The notes under the pieces are model-generated. The model did not search any database. It saw only the letters and a list, made by a program, of their open reading frames with translations, and was not told the DNA's origin. DNA of 49,250 bases from Flavobacteriaceae bacterium (GTDB lineage: Bacteria; Bacteroidota; Bacteroidia; Flavobacteriales; Flavobacteriaceae), in assembly GCA_947453885.1 (NCBI GenBank), contig CANGIF010000023.1:1-49250 (forward strand), written 5' to 3'. The translations under genes were made by a program, and so were the position numbers. This document shows positions 1-8,286 of this stretch, piece after piece. Position 1 is the first letter of the stretch. Each line of letters starts with the position of its first letter.

Positions 1-76
1 AACCATCAAAATCTTTATTGATAGTAAAAATTGGAATTTCGTATTGAAATTCGCTTAAACGTAGTATTTTTGGCAT
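1..76. other. Possible gene fragment at window edge, strand unresolved
   Basis: Two readings are possible and neither can be proved. On the minus strand an ATG at 76 opens a frame (MPKILRLSEFQYEIP...) that runs off the window edge and looks protein-like. On the plus strand a frame open from the edge ends at a TAA at 57-59. The hairpin at 88-130 would be a normal terminator for the plus reading but would sit oddly close to the start in the minus reading. Too short to identify. Confidence 0.25.
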
Positions 77-87
77 AGCATTTAAAG

Positions 88-130
88 AAAAACCCCGTTT
101 TTGACTCTTTTTGAGTAATTTCGGGGTTTG
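88..130. terminator. Rho-independent terminator, probably bidirectional
   Basis: AAACCCCG (90-97) pairs with CGGGGTTT (122-129), with an inner GACTC/GAGT stem in the loop. T-rich stretches follow on both strands. It lies between the possible gene end at the window edge and the converging phosphate transporter. Confidence 0.6.
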
Positions 131-193
131 TTTCTTCTAAAATAACAATTATTTTATTGATATACAAGTAATTGAGTAATTATGAATGCGCCT

Positions 194-226
194 AAAAAAA
201 GTGTTCAAAATGAACACTTTTTTTGT
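194..226 (-). terminator. Terminator after phosphate transporter
   Basis: A 14-bp perfect inverted repeat (194-207 with 211-224, AAA loop) begins and ends with A/T runs. It lies about 20 bp beyond the stop of the minus-strand Pit gene, so it most likely ends the DUF47-Pit transcript. Confidence 0.75.
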
Positions 227-246
227 AAGTACTATTTTTTACAACA

Positions 247-1521
247 CTATTTTATGAAAACACTTAAAATAAAATAAAGAAGAGCTGCTAAAACTCCAGA
301 AACCGGAATAGTTAAAACCCATGCCCAAATTAAATTTATAGTTATTCCCCATCGAACTGCAGATACTCTTTTGGTTAACCCAGTCCCTATTATTGAACCC
401 GTAATGGTATGTGTTGTTGATACAGGAATTTTGAGATGCTCTGTAAAATATAAGGTTAAGGCTCCTGCAGTTTCTGCGGCAACACCTTCAAATGCAGAAA
501 CTTTTGTTATTTTTGACCCCATTGTTTTTACAATTTTCCAACCTCCACTTAAGGTTCCTGCAGCAATTGCTGAATAACAGGCAAGCGGAATCCATTCTGG
601 AATATGTCCTTCATTATCACCATCTGGCAAAGCTACTTGTAACCAATGCGGCATACTTTCAGTAGTAACTCCAGAAGTGTGTATGTAAACAGCAACCGCG
701 GCAGCTATAATCCCCATTACTTTTTGAGAATCGTTCCCTCCATGACCCAAACTAAAGGAAGCAGATGAAAGCAACTGCATTTTACGTAACCACCATGTTG
801 ATTGTACATGATTTAAACTACTAAAAAGTAAACAGAATAAACTTACTGATAAAATTACAAAAGCAACTAAAAACCATTTTATATTATGTGCCTCAAACAT
901 AACACTCCAAAAATGAGACTCGAAACGAGGCTTGGCAATTTCAAATTCTAATTTACTATATACAAACCAAATTGTCAATGCCATAATTAATAAAGTAACC
1001 AATTTGGGACCAATCTTTTTTCGAGAAGCATACATTAGCCACAAGGATATAAAATAAGAAACTATCATACCCAATAATGGCGCTAAAACTATAAAAGAAA
1101 TAATTACTAAAACGCCAGAAGGTAAACCTCCGTCTTTTCCAGGTGTGTACCAAACAACCGAACTAAAACCTGCATGAGCAATAGCAGCACCTGCAAATCC
1201 GCCAATTAGTGTATGGGAAGATGAAGAAGGAATACCCAACCACCAAGTCAATAAATTCCATGAAATGGCTGCTAAAATACCTGCTAAAATGACAACTAAG
1301 TTAATGTCCATTGTATGCGCTGTTTTAGCAACAGTGTCTGCTACTCCAAATCCAAAAACCCAAAACGCTAAAAAATTAAAAAATGCTGCCCAAAGTACGG
1401 CCTGAAAAGGAGTTAAAACTTTTGTTGCAACGATCGTTGCAATAGCATTAGCTGCATCATGAAAGCCATTTATATAATCGAAAAGCAAAGCTAATACTAT
1501 TATTACTAGAAGTAAAGTCAT
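247..1521 (-). CDS. Inorganic phosphate transporter, Pit family
   Basis: A 424-residue inner-membrane permease of the PiT family, expected to import phosphate, probably as a metal-phosphate complex, with a cation. The family signature is duplicated: DYINGFHDAANAIATIVATK near residues 15-34 and GGNDSQKVMGIIAAA in the second half. Roughly ten hydrophobic segments are visible, including a segment containing the SSSSHTLIGG motif and a second-half counterpart, STTHTITGSIIG. Length is typical for bacterial Pit proteins. It lies 27 bp downstream of a DUF47/PhoU-like gene on the same strand, the usual two-gene arrangement, and ends before a strong hairpin. Transport of phosphate rather than sulfate is inferred from family and partner. 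Confidence 0.9.
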   Translation of the reverse strand: MTLLLVIIVLALLFDYINGFHDAANAIATIVATKVLTPFQAVLWAAFFNFLAFWVFGFGVADTVAKTAHTMDINLVVILAGILAAISWNLLTWWLGIPSSSSHTLIGGFAGAAIAHAGFSSVVWYTPGKDGGLPSGVLVIISFIVLAPLLGMIVSYFISLWLMYASRKKIGPKLVTLLIMALTIWFVYSKLEFEIAKPRFESHFWSVMFEAHNIKWFLVAFVILSVSLFCLLFSSLNHVQSTWWLRKMQLLSSASFSLGHGGNDSQKVMGIIAAAVAVYIHTSGVTTESMPHWLQVALPDGDNEGHIPEWIPLACYSAIAAGTLSGGWKIVKTMGSKITKVSAFEGVAAETAGALTLYFTEHLKIPVSTTHTITGSIIGTGLTKRVSAVRWGITINLIWAWVLTIPVSGVLAALLYFILSVFIK

Positions 1522-1548
1522 ATCAAAAATTGATTAATTAAACCTGTA

Positions 1549-2193
1549 CTAAGATTGTTTTACAGAAATAGATTCTAAAACACTTGCCGCGCTTTTACAT
1601 TTATCAGTAGCAGATTCTAAAACAGAAAGTACTTCTTTGTATTTTATTATATTTTTTGCATCGTTTTCATTTTCAAACAATTCGGCTACTGCTTTATCGT
1701 AAACATTATCTGATTTGTTTTCAAGTTTATTAATTTTAGTGCACGCATCTGTAATGTTTTTAATTTTTTTAAAGCTACGCAATTCTCTTACTGCGATATC
1801 GATATGCTGACAAGCTTCAAGATTTATTTCAGTTAACTTCCGAATTGATTTTGTTATTTTGTCAACATGATACAATTTCATTCTACTTGCTGCACCATTC
1901 AAATTACCTGCTATATTATCAATAGAAGTAATTAAAGAATAAATATCTTCTCTATCAAAAGGAGTAATAAAATTTCTGCTTAATTCTAAATTTGTTTTTC
2001 GAGTAATCTCTTCACCTTTTTGTTCTAATTCTTCAATTTTTAAAAACAATTCATTTCGTTCGTTTACTGGTAAATTTACCGCTTCATGAAGCGTTAAGGC
2101 CAACAAAACCAAATTAGAGCTTGCTTGTTCAAACAGTGGAAAAAAGGTTTTATCCTTTGGAGTAAGAAATTGAAAAAGTGTATTAATTGACAT
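1549..2193 (-). CDS. DUF47 family PhoU-like accessory protein
   Basis: A 214-residue, helix-rich, highly charged cytoplasmic protein of the DUF47 (Pit accessory, PhoU-related) family. Conserved features are the N-terminal FFPLFEQASSNL stretch and the heptad-like helices with repeated Glu/Asp/Lys. Such proteins are nearly always encoded with Pit transporters and are thought to modulate uptake or bind metals as PhoU does. It is the first gene of the DUF47-Pit pair, and a TATATTTG promoter element lies 21 bp before its ATG. Family and pairing are secure; the mechanism is not established. Confidence 0.88.
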   Translation of the reverse strand: MSINTLFQFLTPKDKTFFPLFEQASSNLVLLALTLHEAVNLPVNERNELFLKIEELEQKGEEITRKTNLELSRNFITPFDREDIYSLITSIDNIAGNLNGAASRMKLYHVDKITKSIRKLTEINLEACQHIDIAVRELRSFKKIKNITDACTKINKLENKSDNVYDKAVAELFENENDAKNIIKYKEVLSVLESATDKCKSAASVLESISVKQS

Positions 2194-2213
2194 ATCTTTT
2201 ACGTTTTAGAGTA

Positions 2214-2221
2214 CAAATATA
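2214..2221 (-). promoter_or_regulatory. -7 promoter element for DUF47-Pit operon
   Basis: TATATTTG on the minus strand fits the Bacteroidetes -7 consensus TAnnTTTG and lies 21 bp upstream of the DUF47 ATG. No well-spaced TTG (-33) was found, so the call rests on the -7 box and position. Confidence 0.5.
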
Positions 2222-2472
2222 GAAGTGCAATGTTAAGTAAACATTAACAAATATCATATTTATTTTTTTATTCAAAGTATACTTCGTCAAATAATAAAAT
2301 TGAAGCAAAACAATATCAAGTGTTTGGATGCTCTTTCATTTTAAAAATCTAATCCTTTTTGCTCTTCTATTTTTGCTGTTGTATCAAAATGAAAAGTCTG
2401 GATATAAAGAGTTATTATTTCAAAGCTTTTTGTATTTTAGCACACAACAAATTTTTTCAGAATATCAATACT

Positions 2473-4101
2473 ATGGATTTGAATTTTAATAAAAACGAAG
2501 ATTATAACAAGCTACTACTTTCGGATTTAAAACAACGTTTTGCCAAAGTTAAACTTGGTGGAGGGGAAAAAAGAATTGCAAAGTTACATGCAGAAGGTAA
2601 GATGACGGCACGAGAACGTATCGATTATTTGCTGGACCCAAAGGCAAAAAGCATTGAAATTGGTGCTTTTGTTGGTGATGGAATGTATGTTGAGCATGGC
2701 GGTTGTCCCTCAGGTGGTGTGGTTGTAAAAATTGGTTTTATAAAAGGAAAACAATGTATCGTGGTTGCTAACGACGCAACTGTAAAAGCAGGAGCCTGGT
2801 TTCCAATTACTGGGAAAAAGAATTTAAGAGCGCAAGAAATTGCAATTGAAAATCGATTACCTATAATTTACTTAGTGGATAGCGCAGGTGTTTATTTGCC
2901 ACTTCAAGATGAAATTTTCCCGGATAAAGAGCACTTTGGACGTATTTTTAGAAATAATGCCGTTATGTCAAGTATGGGTATTACACAAATTGCAGCCGTA
3001 ATGGGAAGTTGTGTTGCTGGCGGAGCCTATTTGCCAATAATGAGCGACGAAGCAATGATAGTTGATAAAACAGGAAGTATCTTCTTAGCCGGCAGTTATT
3101 TAGTAAAAGCAGCAATTGGAGAAAGTATTGACAATGAAACTCTAGGTGGCGCTACTACACATTGTGAAATATCTGGTGTAACAGATTATAAAGCCAAAGA
3201 CGACAAAGATGCTTTGGACAGAATTAAAAATATTGTAAGTAAAATTGGTTCTTTTGAAAAAGCAGGATTCAATCGTGAAAAATCAGAACAACCCGCTTTA
3301 GATGAAAAAGACATTTACGGAATTTTACCTAAAGCTAGAAACGAACAGTATGACATGATCGAAATAATAAAAAGATTAGTCGATCAATCAGAATTTGACG
3401 AATATAAAGAAGGTTATGGAAAAACCTTGATTACAGCTTATGCCCGAATAGACGGATGGGCAGTAGGTATTGTGGCTAATCAAAGAAAAGTGGTGAAAAA
3501 TGCAAAAGGAGAAATGCAGTTTGGTGGTGCTATTTATTCGGATTCGGCAGATAAAGCAACTCGTTTTATAGCAAATTGCAATCAAAAGAAAATTCCTTTG
3601 GTTTTCCTTCAGGATGTTACAGGCTTTATGGTTGGTTCAAAATCTGAACATGGTGGAATTATTAAAGATGGGGCAAAAATGGTTAATGCTGTTTCCAATT
3701 CTGTTGTTCCAAAATTTACAGTTATAATAGGCAATTCCTATGGAGCAGGTAATTATGCAATGTGTGGCAAAGCATATGATCCAAGATTAATTTTTGCGTG
3801 GCCAAGTGCTGAACTAGCAGTTATGGGAGGCACACAAGCAGCAAAAGTGTTGGTTCAAATTGAAGCTTCAACCCTTAAAGCCAAAGGAGAACTTGTTGAC
3901 GAAGTCAAAGAAAAAGAATTGTTTGACAAAATAAAAGCACGCTACGATGCTCAAGTTTCGCCTTATTATGCAGCAGCAAGAATTTGGACGGATGCTATTA
4001 TAGATCCGCTAGATACCAGAACATGGATTTCAATGGGAATAGAAGCTGCAAATCATGCTCCAATTGAAAAGAAATTTAATTTAGGAGTTATTCAAGTTTA
4101 A
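2473..4101 (+). CDS. Acyl-CoA carboxylase, carboxyltransferase (beta) subunit
   Basis: A 542-residue biotin-dependent carboxyltransferase with two crotonase-like halves. The N-half carries the acyl-CoA-binding region (GGAYLPIMSDEAMIV, then GSIFLAGSYLVKAA) and the C-half the biotin-side region (FLQDVTGFMVG, IIGNSYGAGNYAMCGKAYDP). The GSIFLAG...LGGATTHCEISGV pattern resembles methylcrotonyl-CoA carboxylase beta more than propionyl-CoA carboxylase, but the substrate is not proved. The frame is open back to 2359, but ATG 2473 matches the family N-terminus (MDLNFNKNEDYNKLL) and the extension looks non-coding. No biotin carboxylase gene is adjacent, so the alpha partner must lie elsewhere. Confidence 0.88.
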   Translation: MDLNFNKNEDYNKLLLSDLKQRFAKVKLGGGEKRIAKLHAEGKMTARERIDYLLDPKAKSIEIGAFVGDGMYVEHGGCPSGGVVVKIGFIKGKQCIVVANDATVKAGAWFPITGKKNLRAQEIAIENRLPIIYLVDSAGVYLPLQDEIFPDKEHFGRIFRNNAVMSSMGITQIAAVMGSCVAGGAYLPIMSDEAMIVDKTGSIFLAGSYLVKAAIGESIDNETLGGATTHCEISGVTDYKAKDDKDALDRIKNIVSKIGSFEKAGFNREKSEQPALDEKDIYGILPKARNEQYDMIEIIKRLVDQSEFDEYKEGYGKTLITAYARIDGWAVGIVANQRKVVKNAKGEMQFGGAIYSDSADKATRFIANCNQKKIPLVFLQDVTGFMVGSKSEHGGIIKDGAKMVNAVSNSVVPKFTVIIGNSYGAGNYAMCGKAYDPRLIFAWPSAELAVMGGTQAAKVLVQIEASTLKAKGELVDEVKEKELFDKIKARYDAQVSPYYAAARIWTDAIIDPLDTRTWISMGIEAANHAPIEKKFNLGVIQV

Positions 4102-4148
4102 AAACACAGCTAATATCCCTACCTTATTAACTTGCTTAATTGAAAACT

Positions 4149-5753
4149 ATGCTTTGTTTAAAAACCAGATTTTTACTCTTGATAATATTATTGATTAGTC
4201 TCCAATGCACTTCTGTACATACTTATAATGCCCATTTAAACGACTTAATCCCAACAGAAAAACTTCAAGCAGACGTAGATTGGACTTATAAAAAGTTGCA
4301 AAAGTTGCATCCAAGATTGTACTGGTACATTTCAAAAGAACAATTAGATATAAAATTTGATAGTTTAAAGAAAAGCATAGTAACTCCATTAAATAGTTTT
4401 GAATTTTACAAAAAAATAAGTCCTGTTGTTGCTAACGTGCGGCAAGGGCATCTATTTATTGCGCCACCAATGAAAATGATGACTAAAAAAGAAGTTAAGG
4501 CTTTTGTAAAAAAAGGAACTGGACCATTATCGCAATTTGATTTTGAATCGTTTGATTCTAAACTATACATTGTTAAAAACAAATCTTATCAAAAAGACCT
4601 AAAAGTTGGATCCGAAGTTGTATCAATTAATGGTAAAAACCCATCAGATGGTATGATGGAATACAACAAATGGTTTGCATCGGACGGTTTTAATACTACT
4701 TTTAAAAAACAATATTTAGGTAAGAAATTCCCCGTTTTTTATAGTTTTGAAAATGGTGTAAAAGACAGTCTTACGTATGTTTTAAAAAGCAATGATACTC
4801 TAAAAACTATTTGCATCAAACGAAAAGTTGTTGATTCAATAGCGAGTTCAAAAGATAAAAATAAAGCTACACCACCTTTAGCTAAGGCAAAACTTAAGGA
4901 ATTAAAAAATAGAAAAGAAAAATTTGGATATGATGAAAATACTAAATATTACAACCGTAGTTTAACTTTCAGAGAAAAAGACAGCGCTGTAGCCGTATTA
5001 AAAATAAGAGGATTTACACAAGGTACTTACCAAGAGTTTTACGAAGAAAGTTTTGAGAAAATTGCAAAATACAAATCAAAAGTTTTGATTTTAGATATTC
5101 GAGACAATGGTGGTGGTCGTTTAAATGAAATAGAAAATTTATATTCCTATTTAGCAGATTCAACCTATATTTTTATGGATAAATCTGAAGTTACTTCCAA
5201 AACGAGTATGCTACATTCCGATTTTTTAAAAGGAGGAGGTATTGTATCAAAAACTGCAAAACTGTTTTTTTCTCCCATAATTTACGGATATTACTACTTT
5301 AGTACCCAAAAAGCAACGGACGGAAAATACTATATTTCAATTTTAACTAAGCCAAAAACGTGCAGTCCTAATGCCTTTAAAGGGAAAATTTATGTTTTGA
5401 TAAACGGTGGAAGTTTTTCTGCATCAAGCATTATTTCATCTAATTTAAAAAAAATAAAACGAGTTACATTTATAGGTGAAGAAACGGGTGGCGCATTTAA
5501 CGGAACTGTAGCTGGAAGTTTACCTGTTTACAAAATGCCTCATTCAAAAATAAATGTAAGAATAGGACTTATGACTTGCATTCCGTTTAATAAAACCACA
5601 GTTGAAGGAAGAGGCATCATGCCTGACATTCCTATCTCACCAAAACTATCCGATAGAATCAATAACTTTGATCCAGAGATGAATTGGGCAATTGAAGATT
5701 TCAAAAAAGACGTTCAAGTAGAACAACTTATCCAAAATCAAAGAGCAAAATAA
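4149..5753 (+). CDS. S41 family (tail-specific/CTP-like) peptidase
   Basis: A 534-residue exported protein starting with a hydrophobic segment that ends in LISLQC, a possible lipobox. A PDZ-like region occupies the first third (KVGSEVVSINGKNPSDG). The S41 protease domain follows: VLILDIRDNGGGRLNEIE, then GGSFSASSI with the probable nucleophile Ser, and IGEETGGAFNGT. The order and spacing of these blocks fit C-terminal processing-like peptidases of Bacteroidetes. The frame extends to a TTG at 4140, but ATG 4149 places the signal sequence at the N-terminus. It begins 47 bp after the carboxylase gene and ends before a bidirectional terminator. The substrate is unknown. Confidence 0.82.
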   Translation: MLCLKTRFLLLIILLISLQCTSVHTYNAHLNDLIPTEKLQADVDWTYKKLQKLHPRLYWYISKEQLDIKFDSLKKSIVTPLNSFEFYKKISPVVANVRQGHLFIAPPMKMMTKKEVKAFVKKGTGPLSQFDFESFDSKLYIVKNKSYQKDLKVGSEVVSINGKNPSDGMMEYNKWFASDGFNTTFKKQYLGKKFPVFYSFENGVKDSLTYVLKSNDTLKTICIKRKVVDSIASSKDKNKATPPLAKAKLKELKNRKEKFGYDENTKYYNRSLTFREKDSAVAVLKIRGFTQGTYQEFYEESFEKIAKYKSKVLILDIRDNGGGRLNEIENLYSYLADSTYIFMDKSEVTSKTSMLHSDFLKGGGIVSKTAKLFFSPIIYGYYYFSTQKATDGKYYISILTKPKTCSPNAFKGKIYVLINGGSFSASSIISSNLKKIKRVTFIGEETGGAFNGTVAGSLPVYKMPHSKINVRIGLMTCIPFNKTTVEGRGIMPDIPISPKLSDRINNFDPEMNWAIEDFKKDVQVEQLIQNQRAK

Positions 5754-5789
5754 GCGAATTGCTGCTGATAGCATACATTTGAACATAAA

Positions 5790-5816
5790 AAAAACCGCTT
5801 TTTAGTAGCGGTTTTT
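5790..5816. terminator. Bidirectional terminator between S41 peptidase gene and ndk
   Basis: AAAAACCGCT (5790-5799) and AGCGGTTTTT (5807-5816) form a 10-bp stem with a 7-base loop and A/T runs on both sides. It lies between two convergent genes and can serve both. Confidence 0.85.
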
Positions 5817-5858
5817 ATAATTATTTTTGGAGTTTTGCTCCCAAAATTTGTTTTTATT

Positions 5859-6278
5859 TTAAAACTGTTGTCTTCCTGAAAAGTGAAAAGCACTTTCTAT
5901 TGCAGCATTTTCATCACTATCTGAACCATGAACTGCATTTTCTCCAATTGATGTCGCGTATGCTTTACGTATTGTTCCTTCTGCTGCTTCAGCAGGATTT
6001 GTAGCACCAATCAAGGTTCTAAAGTCTTCAACTGCATTTTCTTTTTCTAAAATGGCTGCTACAATTGGCCCTCTTGACATGAACTCAACTAGTTCTCCAT
6101 AGAATGGACGTGCCGCGTGTACAGCGTAAAAAGCTCTTGCATCTGCAACAGTCATTTGTGTTAATTGTAACGAAACAATTTTGAAGCCAGCATTTGTAAT
6201 CATTGCTAAAATGTTTCCGATATGTCCATTCGCTACAGCGTCTGGTTTAAGCATTGTAAATGTTCTATTTGTAGCCAT
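5859..6278 (-). CDS. ndk: Nucleoside diphosphate kinase
   Basis: A 139-residue enzyme that equalises NTP pools by moving the gamma phosphate through a phosphohistidine. The fold signature starts at [15 protein letters not shown], and the active-site motif NAVHGSDS carries the catalytic His at residue 117. The length matches bacterial Ndk. The frame is open to 6353, but a well-formed flavobacterial promoter (6305-6337) lies inside that extension, so the start at 6278 (MATNRTF) is the real one. It is a single-gene unit that shares a bidirectional terminator with the converging S41 gene. Confidence 0.96.
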   Translation of the reverse strand: MATNRTFTMLKPDAVANGHIGNILAMITNAGFKIVSLQLTQMTVADARAFYAVHAARPFYGELVEFMSRGPIVAAILEKENAVEDFRTLIGATNPAEAAEGTIRKAYATSIGENAVHGSDSDENAAIESAFHFSGRQQF

Positions 6279-6304
6279 TTTTTTTGTTTTTTTTAAATTT
6301 GGTA

Positions 6305-6337
6305 CAAAAATAAGGTTTCTTATCCACATAAAACAAA
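6305..6337 (-). promoter_or_regulatory. Promoter of ndk
   Basis: On the minus strand TTTG (6337-6334) is followed after 21 bp by TATTTTTG (6312-6305), matching the flavobacterial -33/-7 pattern. Transcription would start near 6298, leaving a leader of about 20 bases and excluding the upstream in-frame start at 6353. Confidence 0.7.
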
Positions 6338-6383
6338 CATTTTTAATAGTCATTAGGAATGTTTGCTTTAAAATGATTGCTAA

Positions 6384-7973
6384 TTAAAAAACTAGCACTT
6401 TAAATTCATGTGCTAAGGGTTGTAATTCTTCCATCAATTGTGAAAGTAGTATTGGTCCAAACTCCACATAAAACGAAGAAAAATTATCTTGTCGCTCTTG
6501 TAATCCTTGCAACGGAAACAATTGATTTTGCAGTTCTTTCACCCTTTTTAAATGCTCTTCGTGTACTTTCTTTTGGGCTTTTAACATTCGTTTTTCTAGG
6601 TTTTCAATGCCTTTCATTTGTTTAGCTTCTTGCGCTTTTAATGCTCCCAAAAAAGAAGCGTCCGTTTTATTGGATAAATCGTACAAGGTTTTAAATTGAT
6701 GGTTGAGTTGTACTTTTAAAGCAGAAAAATCCAATTGTGTTTTTGAAACTTTTTGTGTTTGATGGGTAAGTAATTGGGCTTGCTTTTCAAACAAATCGTG
6801 CCAATTCAATCCTAATTTATCTGCTTTAGCAGCTTGCTTCTGGGTTGCCAACAAAACCGAATTTCGTAGTAAAAGCATTGGAAAAGTAATGTTAACTGAA
6901 TTGAACATTGCTTTTAATTCCAACCAATAGGCCAACTCTCCGCCGCCGCCAATATAGGTCAAATTGGGCAAAATTACTTCTTGGTACAAAGGTCTAAGAA
7001 GTACATTGGGGCTAAATTGCTCTGGATGTGTTTCCAATTCATTTAAAATTGCATTTGTAGTAAATGTTAAATCCGTATTATTTACTTTGTAAATTCCATC
7101 TTCGTAAATGATACGCTCTCTAAAATGATCGGATAAATAAAACAAATTGAGTGGTCTTGGATGCACTTGAATCGTATATGGCTTTAATTGTGCAATCGTT
7201 TCCGATACTTTTTGGAAGGAAAACTGCTCCAAAATTTCCTTTTTTACAAAAGGAATAAAAGCGCTTTTCAATTCAGGAACTTCCGCATCTAAAATTACTA
7301 GACCGTATTTACTGAAAAGTGCATTGGCTAAGTACCTTGTTGCTTCAGACAAATTATTATGTTTTAAATAACTGCTTTCAAACAAATCTTTAAGATAATT
7401 CGCTGTATCACTTTGACCTAATTCTAAAGAAAACAACCTAAAAACATCCTCTATCCCTTTTGTATCTAGTTTCCCTACTGGTCCATTTGCATCTTTATTC
7501 CAATTGAATTTCTTGCCTTTAAAACTAAAATAACGAATCTCTTCAAAATCATGATCCTCAGTTGCCATCCAATAAATAGGTACAAAATGCTGTTTAGGAT
7601 AACGCAATTTTAGTTGGTTAGTTAAGATAATCGTAGAACAAATTTTGTAAATAAAATAAAGTGGTCCTGTAAAAATATTCAATTGATGACCAGTTGTTAC
7701 AGTAAACGTTTGGTCGTTTTTTAAAGTCAATATATTGGTTCTAGTTGCTTCAGAGATGGAACAGTTTTTATACTGTTCTAAAAGTGTTGCAACCAAAATT
7801 GCTCTAGTAGTATGATCAAAATTTGCGTGCTTTTCGTGAATTTGTTGTTCAAAATTATCCAAAAGTGGAAAACGATTGTAGAAAGATTTCAGATTTTCGT
7901 TTTGGTTTAAATAATCCGTTATTAGCGATGTGAAAAAACCGGAACTTTGATAACTTACGCAGTCGTTTGGCAT
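6384..7973 (-). CDS. bshC: Bacillithiol biosynthesis cysteine-adding enzyme BshC
   Basis: A 529-residue cytoplasmic protein of the BshC family, which joins cysteine to glucosaminyl-malate in the last step of bacillithiol synthesis. Recognisable parts are the N-terminal SSGFFTSLITDYL segment, the nucleotide-binding-like block VTTGHQLNIFTGPLYFIYK, the WMATEDHDFEEI motif, and the long C-terminal coiled coil (roughly residues 430-500). The length is typical. bshA and bshB are not in the window, which is normal because they are usually unlinked. Bacillithiol is known in Bacteroidetes; the assignment is by family. Confidence 0.92.
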   Translation of the reverse strand: MPNDCVSYQSSGFFTSLITDYLNQNENLKSFYNRFPLLDNFEQQIHEKHANFDHTTRAILVATLLEQYKNCSISEATRTNILTLKNDQTFTVTTGHQLNIFTGPLYFIYKICSTIILTNQLKLRYPKQHFVPIYWMATEDHDFEEIRYFSFKGKKFNWNKDANGPVGKLDTKGIEDVFRLFSLELGQSDTANYLKDLFESSYLKHNNLSEATRYLANALFSKYGLVILDAEVPELKSAFIPFVKKEILEQFSFQKVSETIAQLKPYTIQVHPRPLNLFYLSDHFRERIIYEDGIYKVNNTDLTFTTNAILNELETHPEQFSPNVLLRPLYQEVILPNLTYIGGGGELAYWLELKAMFNSVNITFPMLLLRNSVLLATQKQAAKADKLGLNWHDLFEKQAQLLTHQTQKVSKTQLDFSALKVQLNHQFKTLYDLSNKTDASFLGALKAQEAKQMKGIENLEKRMLKAQKKVHEEHLKRVKELQNQLFPLQGLQERQDNFSSFYVEFGPILLSQLMEELQPLAHEFKVLVF

Positions 7974-8286
7974 AATTTATGGGTCTAAATTTGGAGTAAA
8001 TTTAGTAAAATTATTTCTTTCAATAAGAATATGTGTTTACTAAAACGTAACGTTCATTCCTGCAATAGTATAATTAGTTGACAATTTAATTTTGGGAATT
8101 TAAAACAGTACTATTCTTTCAACATTTTCATTTGAAACAACAACATCGCTGTAAAGAGTACTCTTCAGTAAATTGCTAGTAGAAAAACATATAAACACTT
8201 AAAAGATTTCTAATTGATAAATTAAATTTCCATAAAACTTAATTACTCTATTTTTTAGAATATTTTTGTATAAAATATTGCATCTT
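7974..8286. other. Intergenic region between divergent bshC and radical SAM gene
   Basis: A very AT-rich spacer. The only element that could be picked out is the TATTTTTG box at 8261-8268 on the plus strand. No ORF, hairpin or repeat stood out. Confidence 0.6.
8261..8268 (+). promoter_or_regulatory. -7 promoter element before radical SAM gene
   Basis: TATTTTTG fits TAnnTTTG. It overlaps the earliest possible TTG start (8266) of the gene. If it is used, transcription starts near 8275 and translation must begin at a later TTG, 8278 or 8287. No convincing -33 TTG at the right distance was seen. Confidence 0.4.

Noticed and set aside
2359..2472. N-terminal extension of the acyl-CoA carboxylase
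   Set aside because: The 38 extra residues are Cys/Phe-rich and unlike the family; ATG 2473 matches the conserved N-terminus.
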